Shown piece by piece: positions 25,840 through 32,354 of a stretch of 32,354 nt of DNA; the first letter of the stretch is position 1, and each line of letters opens with the position of its first letter. Origin of the DNA: Hyphomicrobiales bacterium (GTDB lineage Bacteria > Pseudomonadota > Alphaproteobacteria > Rhizobiales > Methyloligellaceae); NCBI GenBank assembly GCA_003228955.1, contig QIGN01000171.1, forward strand, positions 1 through 32,354. Reading direction: 5' to 3'. The notes below the pieces were generated by a model. It had not been told where the DNA came from, did not search any database, and was given only the letters and a program-made list of their open reading frames with translations. Position numbers and translations under genes: made by a program.

Positions 25840-26413
25840 CCTCCAGCTCGATGTCCCAATAGAGATAATCGAGCCAGCTCTCATGCAGATAGTTGGGCGG
25901 GAAGGCGCGCCCGTTTTTGTGCAGCTCATGCACGGTCGGGCGGTAGGGCTTTTGCGCCGGCCACATGCGCGCGTCTCTCGGCATCTTGCCGCCCTTCTTC
26001 AGATTGCACGGCGCGCAGGCGGCCACCACATTGTCCCAGCGCGTCATCCCCCCATGGGCGCGCGGAATGAGATGATCGAAGGTGAGTTCATTGCCCGCGC
26101 CGCAATACTGGCAGGCGAAATGGTCGCGCAGGAACAGATTGAACCGGGTGAAGGCGGGATAGAGCGCCGGCTTCACATAATATTTGAGCGACACGACGCT
26201 CGGCAGCTTCATCTCGAAGGACGGCGAGCGCACGGTGCGCTCATATTCCGAAACGATGTTGACGCGCTCCAGAAACACCGCCTTGACCGCATCCTGCCAG
26301 CCCCACAGCGACAGCGGATAATAGCTCAAGGGCCGGAAATCGGCATTCAGCACAAGTGCCGGATGGGCTTCGGGCGGAGCCAGTTCCGGTGGTATGAGCG
26401 CCGTATTCAGCAT
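25835..26413 (-). CDS. HNH endonuclease family protein
   Basis: Predicted 192 residues from ATG 26413, which has GAGGA upstream; an in-frame TTG at 26431 is less likely. The N-terminal half (ALVLNADFRPLSYYPLSLWGWQDAVKAVFLERV) and SEYERTVRSPSFEMKLPSVV are typical of the widespread ~190-residue alphaproteobacterial HNH protein. The HNH core has a zinc ribbon C101-x2-C104 and C133-x2-C136, with DH at 113-114, N128 and N137 as candidate catalytic residues. The physiological role is not established; these genes are chromosomal and conserved, not part of a mobile element. The coding end overlaps the last unit of the 25.3-25.8 kb repeat array. Confidence 0.88.
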   Translation of the reverse strand: MLNTALIPPELAPPEAHPALVLNADFRPLSYYPLSLWGWQDAVKAVFLERVNIVSEYERTVRSPSFEMKLPSVVSLKYYVKPALYPAFTRFNLFLRDHFACQYCGAGNELTFDHLIPRAHGGMTRWDNVVAACAPCNLKKGGKMPRDARMWPAQKPYRPTVHELHKNGRAFPPNYLHESWLDYLYWDIELEA

Positions 26414-26499
26414 CAACGTCCTCAAACGCAAACAAATTTCGGGGCGGCGCGGCGCTTTGAAAAGCTGGTCCGCGGCGCCCGGCCAGACTGGGCGCGATA

Positions 26500-26604
26500 C
26501 TAGGGTCTTTTCGATTTTGATGGAATCAAAATCGGACCCTAGTTCTTTGATTTCACGTGCTTCTTATCGGAAAACCGCTTCACACTTTTGCGAAAGCACT
26601 CTAG
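26500..26604. repeat. Mosaic palindromic intergenic element, copy 2
   Basis: Two joined modules. 26500-26542 is a long palindrome: outer arms CTAGGGTC / GACCCTAG and inner arms CGATTTTGAT / ATCAAAATCG, with a TTTT bulge on one side and a three-base loop. 26534-26604 repeats the element at 7361-7432 with about 60 of 72 positions matching. The block lies in the ~246-base gap between alkA and the HNH gene, both minus-strand. It resembles palindromic mosaic repeats known from rhizobial genomes. The rest of the gap holds nothing I can name. Confidence 0.75.
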
Positions 26605-26659
26605 GCGGGCATTTCACATCTGTGAAGGGTCTAAGGCTGATGGCTGTGGGCGCTCGCTC

Positions 26660-27307
26660 TTAAATGGGATCGCCTGATTTCGCGGCCCGGCGCAGTGCAT
26701 AATAGGCCCACAGCATCCGCGCCGCGACGCCGCGCCAGGGCCGCCAGGTTTCCGCAATGGCGATCATGGCGGCTTCATCGGGTAAATCCTTGAGGGCGCA
26801 GGCGTCCTGCACGGCATATTTGAGCGCCAGATCGCCCGGCGCCCACCCATCGGCCCGCCCGAGGCAGAACATGATGTAAATATCCGCCGTCCACGGGCCG
26901 ATGCCCTTGAGCGCGGTCAGCGTCTCCGTGATCCGTTCCTCGTCCGCATGGGCGAGCGCGCCAAGATCGAGCGCGCCGCCGGACATGGCCCCGGCGAGCG
27001 TTTTGATCGTAGCGATCTTGCCTGATGAAAGGCCGCATTTGCGCAACGTCGCGTGGCGTTTGCGCAGATAACTTTCCGGGTCCATCGGCCGAACGGTCTT
27101 TTCAAGGCGCCCCCAGATGGCGCCCGCGCTGGCGATGGAGAGCTGCTGCCCCGTGATGATGCGGGCCAGACCTTCAAAACCGCCCGGGCGGCGGCGCAGG
27201 GGCGGTGGCCCCGTCAGCGCATAAACACCCGCCATATGCCCGCAGGCTCCCGCAAGCGCTTCCACGCCTTCGGAAATATCGGCTTCGCTTTCGATAATCC
27301 GGGACAT
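26660..27307 (-). CDS. AlkA-type DNA-3-methyladenine glycosylase
   Basis: Predicted 215 residues from ATG 27307 (AAGGAAAG upstream); a GTG ten codons upstream is in frame. It belongs to the HhH-GPD superfamily: FEGLARIITGQQLSIASA (~44-61), the helix-hairpin-helix ALKGIGPWTADIY (132-144) and the catalytic Asp159 in WAPGDLALK. It excises alkylated bases such as 3-methyladenine from DNA in base-excision repair. There is no iron-sulphur cluster loop, so MutY/Nth types are excluded. It is shorter than E. coli AlkA because the N-terminal domain is missing, as in many bacterial AlkA-like proteins. Divergent from gluQ with 57 bases between starts. Confidence 0.92.
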   Translation of the reverse strand: MSRIIESEADISEGVEALAGACGHMAGVYALTGPPPLRRRPGGFEGLARIITGQQLSIASAGAIWGRLEKTVRPMDPESYLRKRHATLRKCGLSSGKIATIKTLAGAMSGGALDLGALAHADEERITETLTALKGIGPWTADIYIMFCLGRADGWAPGDLALKYAVQDACALKDLPDEAAMIAIAETWRPWRGVAARMLWAYYALRRAAKSGDPI

Positions 27308-27364
27308 GCTTTCCTTACCCGCCGGACGGGTGACCAAAGATCGTCGCGCGCATTATAACGCATC

Positions 27365-28258
27365 ATGAGTAAACCTGTTTTGCGATTCGCGCCGAGCCCC
27401 AATGGCGCACTGCATCTGGGCCACGCACTGTCCGCGCTCTTCTCCCATGACATGGCGCGGGCCATGGGCGCGCGTTTCCTCATTCGCATCGAAGACATCG
27501 ACATCGCCAGGTGCCGCGCCGAGTACGAGGCGCGGATGCTGAGCGACCTGGCCTGGCTCGGGCTGGAATGGGAGCAGCCGGTGCGCCGCCAGTCGGAGCA
27601 TTTCGAAACCTATGAGCAATCCCTCCGCAAGCTGGACGCGATGGGCCTGCTCTATCCCTGCTTCGCCTCGCGCAAGGAAATTGCGGCTCATGCAACGCCA
27701 GGTCAAATCGACCCCGATGGCGCGCCACTCTATCCCGGCCTGCATAAAAACCTGACGCAGGAAGAAGTTCAGCGCCGCAGGGATGCGGGCGAACCCTTTG
27801 CGCTCAGGCTCGATATGGAAAAAGCGATTGCGCTTGCCCGCGGGCAATCGGGCAAGGCCCTCACATTTGACGAGCTGGACCCCGAAAGCGGTAACATTGA
27901 AACCGGTGCCGCCGACCCCGCCCGCTGGGGCGACGCGGTGATCGCCCGCAAGGAGGCGCCGGCGAGCTATCATTTATGCGTGGTCGTGGACGATGCCCTC
28001 CAGGGGATCACCCATGTGACGCGCGGGCGCGATCTTTATGCGGCAACGGATATCCACCGTCTGCTGCAAACGCTCCTCGGCCTGCCCGAGCCGCGCTATA
28101 CGCACCATCGCCTGATCCTCGACGCCAGTGGGCGCAAACTGTCCAAGAGCCACAAGGACAAGGCTCTGTCGAGCCTGCGCGCGGAGGGGGTCAGTCCGGC
28201 GGACGTTCGCCGCATGGCCGGACTTTCAAGAAAATTTCGGCGAAGTTTCAGGTCTTAA
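27365..28258 (+). CDS. gluQRS: Glutamyl-Q tRNA(Asp) synthetase
   Basis: A 297-residue paralogue of the glutamyl-tRNA synthetase catalytic domain, lacking the anticodon-binding domain. It opens LRFAPSPNGALHLGHALSA (the HIGH-like HLGH near residues 17-20), then RIEDIDIARC, and the KMSKS-like loop RKLSKSHKDKAL near 255-266. GluQ-RS activates glutamate without tRNA and attaches it to queuosine at position 34 of tRNA-Asp. Only one cysteine of the usual zinc site is evident (YPCFASRKEI), so zinc may be absent, as in some members. The last codons overlap a CtrA-like site for the next gene. Length matches the family. Confidence 0.94.
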   Translation: MSKPVLRFAPSPNGALHLGHALSALFSHDMARAMGARFLIRIEDIDIARCRAEYEARMLSDLAWLGLEWEQPVRRQSEHFETYEQSLRKLDAMGLLYPCFASRKEIAAHATPGQIDPDGAPLYPGLHKNLTQEEVQRRRDAGEPFALRLDMEKAIALARGQSGKALTFDELDPESGNIETGAADPARWGDAVIARKEAPASYHLCVVVDDALQGITHVTRGRDLYAATDIHRLLQTLLGLPEPRYTHHRLILDASGRKLSKSHKDKALSSLRAEGVSPADVRRMAGLSRKFRRSFRS

Positions 28259-28270
28259 TCGAACCTTAAC
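28255..28270 (+). promoter_or_regulatory. Consensus CtrA-binding site
   Basis: TTAA-N7-TTAAC (TTAATCGAACCTTAAC), an exact match to the CtrA consensus of Alphaproteobacteria. It overlaps the gluQRS stop and ends 34 bases before the chosen start of the hybrid kinase, a suitable position for control of that gene. Motif match only; no binding evidence. Confidence 0.55.
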
Positions 28271-28304
28271 GGGCAGCGTTGAAAATCGCCCAGCACGACG
28301 CAAC

Positions 28305-29573
28305 ATGGCTGGTCACATGACACAAACACCTCCCGCCGCCGGCGACCCGGGCGCCAGGCTGCAAGAGCTTGAAAAAGCCCTGAGCGAGGAACGCGCGGCG
28401 CGCGTGCGCGCGGAAGCCGCGACCCGCGCCAAATCGGACCTGCTGGCCACCGTCAGCCATGAGGTCCGCACACCCATGGGCGCGATCATCTCCATGGCGG
28501 AGCTGCTGCTCGGCACCTCGCTTGACGAACGTCAGCGTCATTTTGCGGAAACCTTGCAGCAATCGGGCCGCGGGCTTCTGACCCTGCTCAATGAAATCCT
28601 CGATTATTCGAAACTCGAGGCCGGACGCTTTGAGCTTGAACTGGTTTCCTTTGACCTTACCGAGCTTATGGACAGCGTCGGCGAAGGGCTCAAGGCCCGG
28701 GCCGATGAAAATGGCCTCGCCTCCGGCATCGATATCGCGAAAAGCTTTCCCGCCAAACTCCATGGCGACCCGGTACGCATCCGGCAGATTCTCAACAATC
28801 TGACCGACAATGCACTCAAATTCACGGAAAGCGGCTCGGTGCGCGTTCGCGCGGGGTATGGCCGCGATGGCGATGAAATCGTTTTGCGCTTCGAGGTTCA
28901 CGATACGGGTCTCGGCCTGACAGCCCAGCAGATCGCGCGTTTGTTCGAGCCCTATGAGCAGGGTGACTCATCGGTGGCGGTGAAATATGGCGGGACCGGG
29001 CTCGGCCTCTCCATCGCGCGCCAGCTGGCGCGATTGATGGGCGGGGATCTGGGCTGCGAGAGCGTCCCCGACCAGGGCAGCATGTTCTGGTTCACCATCC
29101 GTGCGCGCGAAGCGGGCAAGGCGGCGCAGGGCCAGATGGCGGCGCAGGGCGAGGCAAACACCGCGCTCGGCCCCCTCAGCGGCCATGTGCTGATCGTCGA
29201 GGACAACGACATCAACCAGATGCTGATCGCGGCCTATCTTGAACAGTTTGGTCTCAGTCATGAAATAGCGGTCAACGGCAAGGAGGCGGTGGCCATGATG
29301 CAGCAGCGCCGCTTCGACGTGGTGCTGATGGACATCATGATGCCGGTCATGGACGGGCTCGAAGCCACAAGGCAAATCCGCGCCCTTGGGGAACCGGCCG
29401 CCAAGACACCGATCGTCGCGCTGACCGCAAACGCCATGCGCGGCGACCGGGAGACTTATCTCGCCGCCGGCATGGATGGGTATGTGTCCAAACCCGTCAG
29501 CGCCGCCGACCTCTTTACCGCGCTCGTAGAATATCTGGGTATCGAGCCGCAGGGAGCCACGGCCAGCGTCTGA
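28305..29573 (+). CDS. Soluble hybrid histidine kinase with C-terminal receiver domain
   Basis: Predicted 422 residues, with no membrane segment or sensor domain: a short coiled coil (~18-44), HisKA with His52 in LATVSHEVRTPMGA, HATPase (N box NNLTDNALKFTESG, G1 HDTGLGL, F box RLFEPYEQ, G2 GGTGLGLSIARQLA), then a receiver (HVLIVEDNDINQML, phospho-acceptor D343 in VLMDIMMPVMDG, TANAM, YVSKPVS). The layout suggests input through a protein partner and output to an Hpt protein or cognate regulator encoded elsewhere. A consensus CtrA site lies just upstream, hinting at cell-cycle-linked expression. The start is uncertain: ATGs at 28305 and 28317 both lack a strong ribosome site; the frame is open further upstream but into gluQRS. 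Confidence 0.88.
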   Translation: MAGHMTQTPPAAGDPGARLQELEKALSEERAARVRAEAATRAKSDLLATVSHEVRTPMGAIISMAELLLGTSLDERQRHFAETLQQSGRGLLTLLNEILDYSKLEAGRFELELVSFDLTELMDSVGEGLKARADENGLASGIDIAKSFPAKLHGDPVRIRQILNNLTDNALKFTESGSVRVRAGYGRDGDEIVLRFEVHDTGLGLTAQQIARLFEPYEQGDSSVAVKYGGTGLGLSIARQLARLMGGDLGCESVPDQGSMFWFTIRAREAGKAAQGQMAAQGEANTALGPLSGHVLIVEDNDINQMLIAAYLEQFGLSHEIAVNGKEAVAMMQQRRFDVVLMDIMMPVMDGLEATRQIRALGEPAAKTPIVALTANAMRGDRETYLAAGMDGYVSKPVSAADLFTALVEYLGIEPQGATASV

Positions 29574-29741
29574 AGCGTTCTCATCCACGCCCGCCCGGCC
29601 CGCGCGAATATCACAAGCCAAAAACCCTTCCCGGCACATGAATGGCGGATGAACGGCGCGTTCCGTTTGCGTTCAGTGCGCAAAGGGCAGTGTTGCCCCT
29701 GGACTATGAACTGAAGCACACCCAACAGGGGAGACAAAGAC

Positions 29742-30317
29742 ATGAAGACCGCATTTATCGCCGCAGGAGCACTGCTCGCCTCAACGCTGGCCGGCCTCCC
29801 GGACGCATCGGCCAAGGGCAACGGATTTGGCTTCACTCTCGCCGGACCTTACGGATCCATCCAGATCAGTGGCGCAGGCAAGAGCCGCGGGCACAAAAAA
29901 GGCAAAAAGGCGCCGGGATACAACTATGGCCAAGGATATGGTCAAGGATACGGCCAGGGCTATGGTCAGGGATACGCGCCTGGATATGGTCAAGGCTATG
30001 GAAAGGGTCAGGGACAAGGCTATGGCCAGGGCTACGGAAAAGGCCAGGGATACGGCCAGGCCTATCCTGGATATCTCGGCCTGAAGCAGGCGCGGGCGCT
30101 GGGATATTGCAAGTACCCGCGGGAAATCCGCCGCAAATTGCGCCATAAAGGATGGCGCGGTTTCGAGATAATCAAGCTCAAGCCCAAGATAGCCATCGTT
30201 CGCTCATGGCGCTATGGCACGCGCTACCGCCTCAAGGTCAACCGCTGCAACGGCACGGTCCTCAAGGCCAAGCCTCTGGGCGGCTACGGTGGATATGGTG
30301 GCTACGGCTACTATTAG
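29742..30317 (+). CDS. Secreted GYGQ-repeat protein with basic C-terminal domain
   Basis: A 191-residue protein. The signal peptide [24 protein letters not shown] is cleaved near residue 24. A short mature segment ([16 protein letters not shown]) leads to a basic linker ([11 protein letters not shown]), then a low-complexity run of about ten G-Y-G-Q or G-Y-G-K units (residues ~61-107), and a compact C-terminal domain ([49 protein letters not shown]) with two cysteines, ending in [12 protein letters not shown]. The C-terminal part resembles small periplasmic alphaproteobacterial proteins with a PepSY-like RxGxxYxLxVxxxTG pattern; that is my reading, not a firm match. GGGGAGA lies before the ATG. 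Function unknown; Gly/Tyr repeats suggest a surface, wall-associated or self-assembling role. Confidence 0.8.
   Translation: MKTAFIAAGALLASTLAGLPDASAKGNGFGFTLAGPYGSIQISGAGKSRGHKKGKKAPGYNYGQGYGQGYGQGYGQGYAPGYGQGYGKGQGQGYGQGYGKGQGYGQAYPGYLGLKQARALGYCKYPREIRRKLRHKGWRGFEIIKLKPKIAIVRSWRYGTRYRLKVNRCNGTVLKAKPLGGYGGYGGYGYY
29925..30060 (+). repeat. In-frame 12-bp tandem repeats (GYGQ units)
   Basis: Imperfect repeats of a 12-base unit TATGGCCAAGGA/TACGGCCAGGGC, some units changed to GYGK or GYAP. Synonymous differences between units (TAT/TAC, CAA/CAG) show that the repeat is old enough to have drifted, or is conserved at protein level. Confidence 0.85.
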
Positions 30318-30350
30318 AGGCCCAAAAACCCATCCCTTTGGAGGTTCCCG

Positions 30351-30384
30351 ACCGCGGCGATTATTGCGCCGCGGTTATCTTTTT
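30351..30384 (+). terminator. Rho-independent terminator after the GYGQ-repeat gene
   Basis: A perfect nine-base GC-rich stem, ACCGCGGCG pairing with CGCCGCGGT, around a seven-base loop (ATTATTG), followed by TATCTTTTT. It lies 33 bases after the repeat-protein stop and just before the convergent merR stop. It is the best intrinsic terminator in the window. Confidence 0.85.
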
Positions 30385-30388
30385 CTCC

Positions 30389-30826
30389 TCACGCTCTGGC
30401 GCCGTGGGTCTGATCGATGCATTTGGAATGATCTCCCAGCACCTCGATCACCCGGCAATCGGCGATGACCCCTCCCCGGCATTGCACTATCATGCGCTCC
30501 AGCTCCTGTTTGAGAGCCCGCAGGTGCGTGATCCGGACGTTCACCTGCTCCAGTTGCTCGCGCGCTATGGTGTCGGCCGCCTCGCAGGAATGCGCCGGGT
30601 CATCGGCCAGACTCAGGAGATCGCGGATCGCGCCGAGCGAAAATCCCATGTCCCGGGCATGGCGGACAAAAACCAGCCGTTGCAGATGGGATTCAGAATA
30701 GAGGCGCTGATTGCCCTCGGTCCGGACCGGTTCCGGCAGAATGCCGATTTGCTCGTAATAGCGCACGGTCTGCACCTTGCACCCGGCGCGGGCCGCGGCG
30801 CGCCCGATGGTCACAAATTCGCTCAT
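30389..30826 (-). CDS. MerR-family metal-responsive regulator
   Basis: A 145-residue MerR regulator: winged helix-turn-helix VTIGRAAARAGCKVQTVRYYEQIGIL (~5-30), RLYSESHLQRLVFVRHARDMGFSL, then a long dimerisation helix (~83-113) and a C-terminal metal loop. C81 before the helix plus C116 and C124 (spacing C-x7-C) in the loop, and C136 in a DHSKC tail, indicate a thiolate metal site. A Cys at the C81 position is typical of divalent or heavy-metal sensors (ZntR, CadR, PbrR, MerR) and not of CueR, which has Ser. No efflux pump or metal chaperone gene is adjacent, so the target is unknown. Family members twist the promoter DNA to activate transcription when metal is bound. Confidence 0.9.
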   Translation of the reverse strand: MSEFVTIGRAAARAGCKVQTVRYYEQIGILPEPVRTEGNQRLYSESHLQRLVFVRHARDMGFSLGAIRDLLSLADDPAHSCEAADTIAREQLEQVNVRITHLRALKQELERMIVQCRGGVIADCRVIEVLGDHSKCIDQTHGARA

Positions 30827-30862
30827 GGCTTTTTCCTTGGGTTAGGTCCCCGGGATTCCCTG

Positions 30863-30891
30863 ATTGTGACACTTTGACCGGCGGTCGGCAA
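30863..30891 (-). promoter_or_regulatory. Possible autoregulated merR promoter
   Basis: On the minus strand, TTGCCG and CACAAT are 17 bases apart (four of six matches to each consensus hexamer), and the spacer contains the dyad GACCGCCGGTC (30876-30886). A dyad inside the spacer is the typical MerR operator arrangement, although the spacer is shorter than the usual 19-20 bases. Confidence 0.3.
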
Positions 30892-31032
30892 ATTGCCCCG
30901 GGCTCCCGAGAAGGTTCGATGGAAAAGTCCGCTATTCAAAGCTGGATACGGAAACAACTGCGCTCCACACAAGAAAATTAAGACATTTGTGGGACATTGA
31001 CGGACCTGTTTCAGCCTCAAGAGACCCTTGTC

Positions 31033-32302
31033 ATGCAACCCGGAATACTGTGCGTTAGCCGCAAATTGAAGCGCTTCTGGCGTGATCGCAGCGGCGTGAC
31101 CGTGATCCTGTTCGGTATAGTCCTGATACCGCTCATGGCGTTTGCCGGAGCCGCCGTCGACTATGGCAGGGGATACTCGGTCAGGAGCCAAATGCAATCC
31201 GCCGTCGACGCCGCCGCGCTCGCCACCGCCTCGGCATATGCGCAAGGGTATGACGACCCGGTCAAATTCGGACAGAAAGCTTTTGAGGCCAATTTCGATA
31301 GCAATACCGCAGGGGTGACCGCGACTCCGAATATCACGGTCGCCAACGGCGGGGTTACAGTTGCGGCGAATGCCACGCTATCAACCACCTTGATGGGGAT
31401 ACTTGGCATCAAGACAATGGACGTGGGGGCGCAATCCCAGGTGCTGCTGCCGACGGTCGCGAAGGGCGAAATCGTTCTGGTTCTCGACTATTCAAGCTCA
31501 ATGAATTCGAAGGGCAAGTATCAGGCGATGCGCGACGCCGCGACCGATCTGGTCAACGCACTTTCCCTGGAGGGCAAAAACAAAGACGTCAAATTCGGCC
31601 TCGTGCCGTTCGCGAGACATGTTTACGCCTCTATGGACAGCGGTTTCATCGTCAATGAACCGCCAGGCGGAACCTGGACCAATTGCACCGGTGACCGGAA
31701 ATGGCCCTACAATACCCAGGACGCTACTCCTGTGGCTGGCGACGACAACACCAAATGGGGTCTGGAAGCGACGAAGAAAAAGAAAAAGAAAAATAACCCC
31801 TACAAGGATTGCGGCAATTATACCACGCGCTCACTGGTGGTCAGCCCGTTGAGCGACGATCATCAGGGCACGCTCGATCAACTGGCCGACATGTATCCCT
31901 ATTCGGGCACGCATATCGCGCTTGGCCTCGAGTTCGGCTGGCATGTCATCTCCCCGAATGCGCCCTGGAGCGAGGGCGTGGCCTACGGGGATGACGAAAC
32001 AGCGAAAGTCATTGTTCTTTTGACTGACGGGCGGCAAACCGTCAGCGGATATGGCCCGGGAGGCTCCAAGAGCACGAGCAAGGCTGAAAAGAACCTTGAA
32101 GATACCTGCGAGGCAATCAAGGCCAACGATGTGATTGGTGACTGTCGGTTTCGACCTCTATGACAGCACAACGCTCAATCGCCTGAAAAACTGCGCGACA
32201 AAGCCATCCTATTTCTTCGACGCCAAGACCAACTCCGATCTCAAAAGCGCGTTCGTGGCGATAACCGGGCAGATAAGCGGAGAGCTTCGCCTGACCAAAT
32301 AG
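31033..32302 (+). pseudogene. TadG-like vWA protein, copy 2, frameshifted near the 3' end
   Basis: Paralogue of the protein at 9102. It has an RDRSGVTVILFGIVLIPLMAF membrane helix (split about residues 18-38), DYGRGYSVRSQMQSAVDAAALA, and a vWA domain with MIDAS parts DYSSSM (152-157), SGTHIALGL and LTDG. The ATG at 31033 is preceded by AAGAGA; an upstream TTG (30997) is open but unlikely. The frame ends early at 32163 with the tail DCRFRPL. Removing one G from the GG at 32137-32138 restores DVIVTVGFDLYDSTTLNRLKNC and a frame to the TAG at 32300-32302. Hence this is either a genuine inactivating frameshift or a sequencing error. If translated as given, about 376 residues are made and the last vWA strand and helix are lost. 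A run of six lysines (~250) is notable. Confidence 0.82.
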
Positions 32303-32354
32303 ATGCACCACCGGGCCGCGCGCTAATTTGCCTTCCGCAACGCCCGCGACACGA

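Noticed and set aside
25835-26413. HNH gene as a restriction, homing or phage nuclease
   Set aside because: It matches a conserved chromosomal ~190-residue family; there is no methylase, intron, or phage gene nearby.

Overview
This window looks like a chromosomal segment of a GC-rich alphaproteobacterium, most likely of the Hyphomicrobiales or a close relative. The main evidence is the gene set chvI-chvG-hprK-PTS EIIA-ptsH on the minus strand with pckA on the facing strand, followed by ahcY, a PAS histidine kinase, a tsaE/amgK fusion, murU and addB. A short HPr kinase, a consensus CtrA site (TTAA-N7-TTAAC), mosaic palindromic intergenic repeats and TadG-like proteins fit the same assignment. 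Most of the window is ordinary, well-packed chromosomal sequence. I see no prophage, CRISPR array, insertion sequence or rRNA/tRNA gene, and no intact new defence or biosynthetic system.

Layout. 1-5136 (minus strand): a tight cassette of PAS sensor kinase, TsaE-AmgK fusion, MurU and the start of AddB, with ATGA-type and short overlaps. It joins peptidoglycan-sugar recycling (AmgK/MurU) to tRNA t6A synthesis (TsaE) and recombination (AddB). 5551-7353: a chemoreceptor whose sensor domain carries a c-type heme motif. 7429-8814: ahcY. 9102-10664: a TadG-like vWA protein. 10661-14564 (minus strand): HPr, EIIA, HprK, ChvG and ChvI, a regulatory phosphotransferase system beside an envelope/acid-stress two-component system. 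14684-17148: a HugZ-like protein and PEP carboxykinase. PckA controls the PEP pool that feeds the PTS, so this block is a plausible carbon/PEP-sensing module.

17176-20958: a small DoxX-like membrane protein, a TPR protein ending in a 2OG-Fe(II) oxygenase domain, a small secreted protein, and an unrecognised Tat-exported protein with a cysteine/histidine cluster and a polyglycine tail. 21259-22563: cbpA-cbpM, a J-protein and its modulator. 22578-25269: a secreted PQQ-type sugar dehydrogenase divergent from a leaderless gamma-glutamyltransferase. 25301-25839: a non-coding array of about five ~100-bp units arranged as a large inverted repeat. 25835-28258: HNH endonuclease, AlkA-type glycosylase and GluQ-RS. 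28305-29573: a soluble hybrid histidine kinase with a consensus CtrA site just upstream. 29742-30317: a secreted GYGQ-repeat protein. 30389-30826: an orphan MerR-family metal sensor. 31033-32302: a second TadG-like protein that appears broken by one extra G near its 3' end.

The observations most worth following are the 25.3-25.8 kb repeat array, the two-copy mosaic palindromic element (7361-7432 and 26500-26604), the heme-c chemoreceptor, the Tat-exported CC...CxH protein, the CtrA-site/hybrid-kinase pair, and the single-base frameshift in the second TadG paralogue. Start codons were chosen by eye from Shine-Dalgarno spacing and family N-termini; several are uncertain and are flagged.
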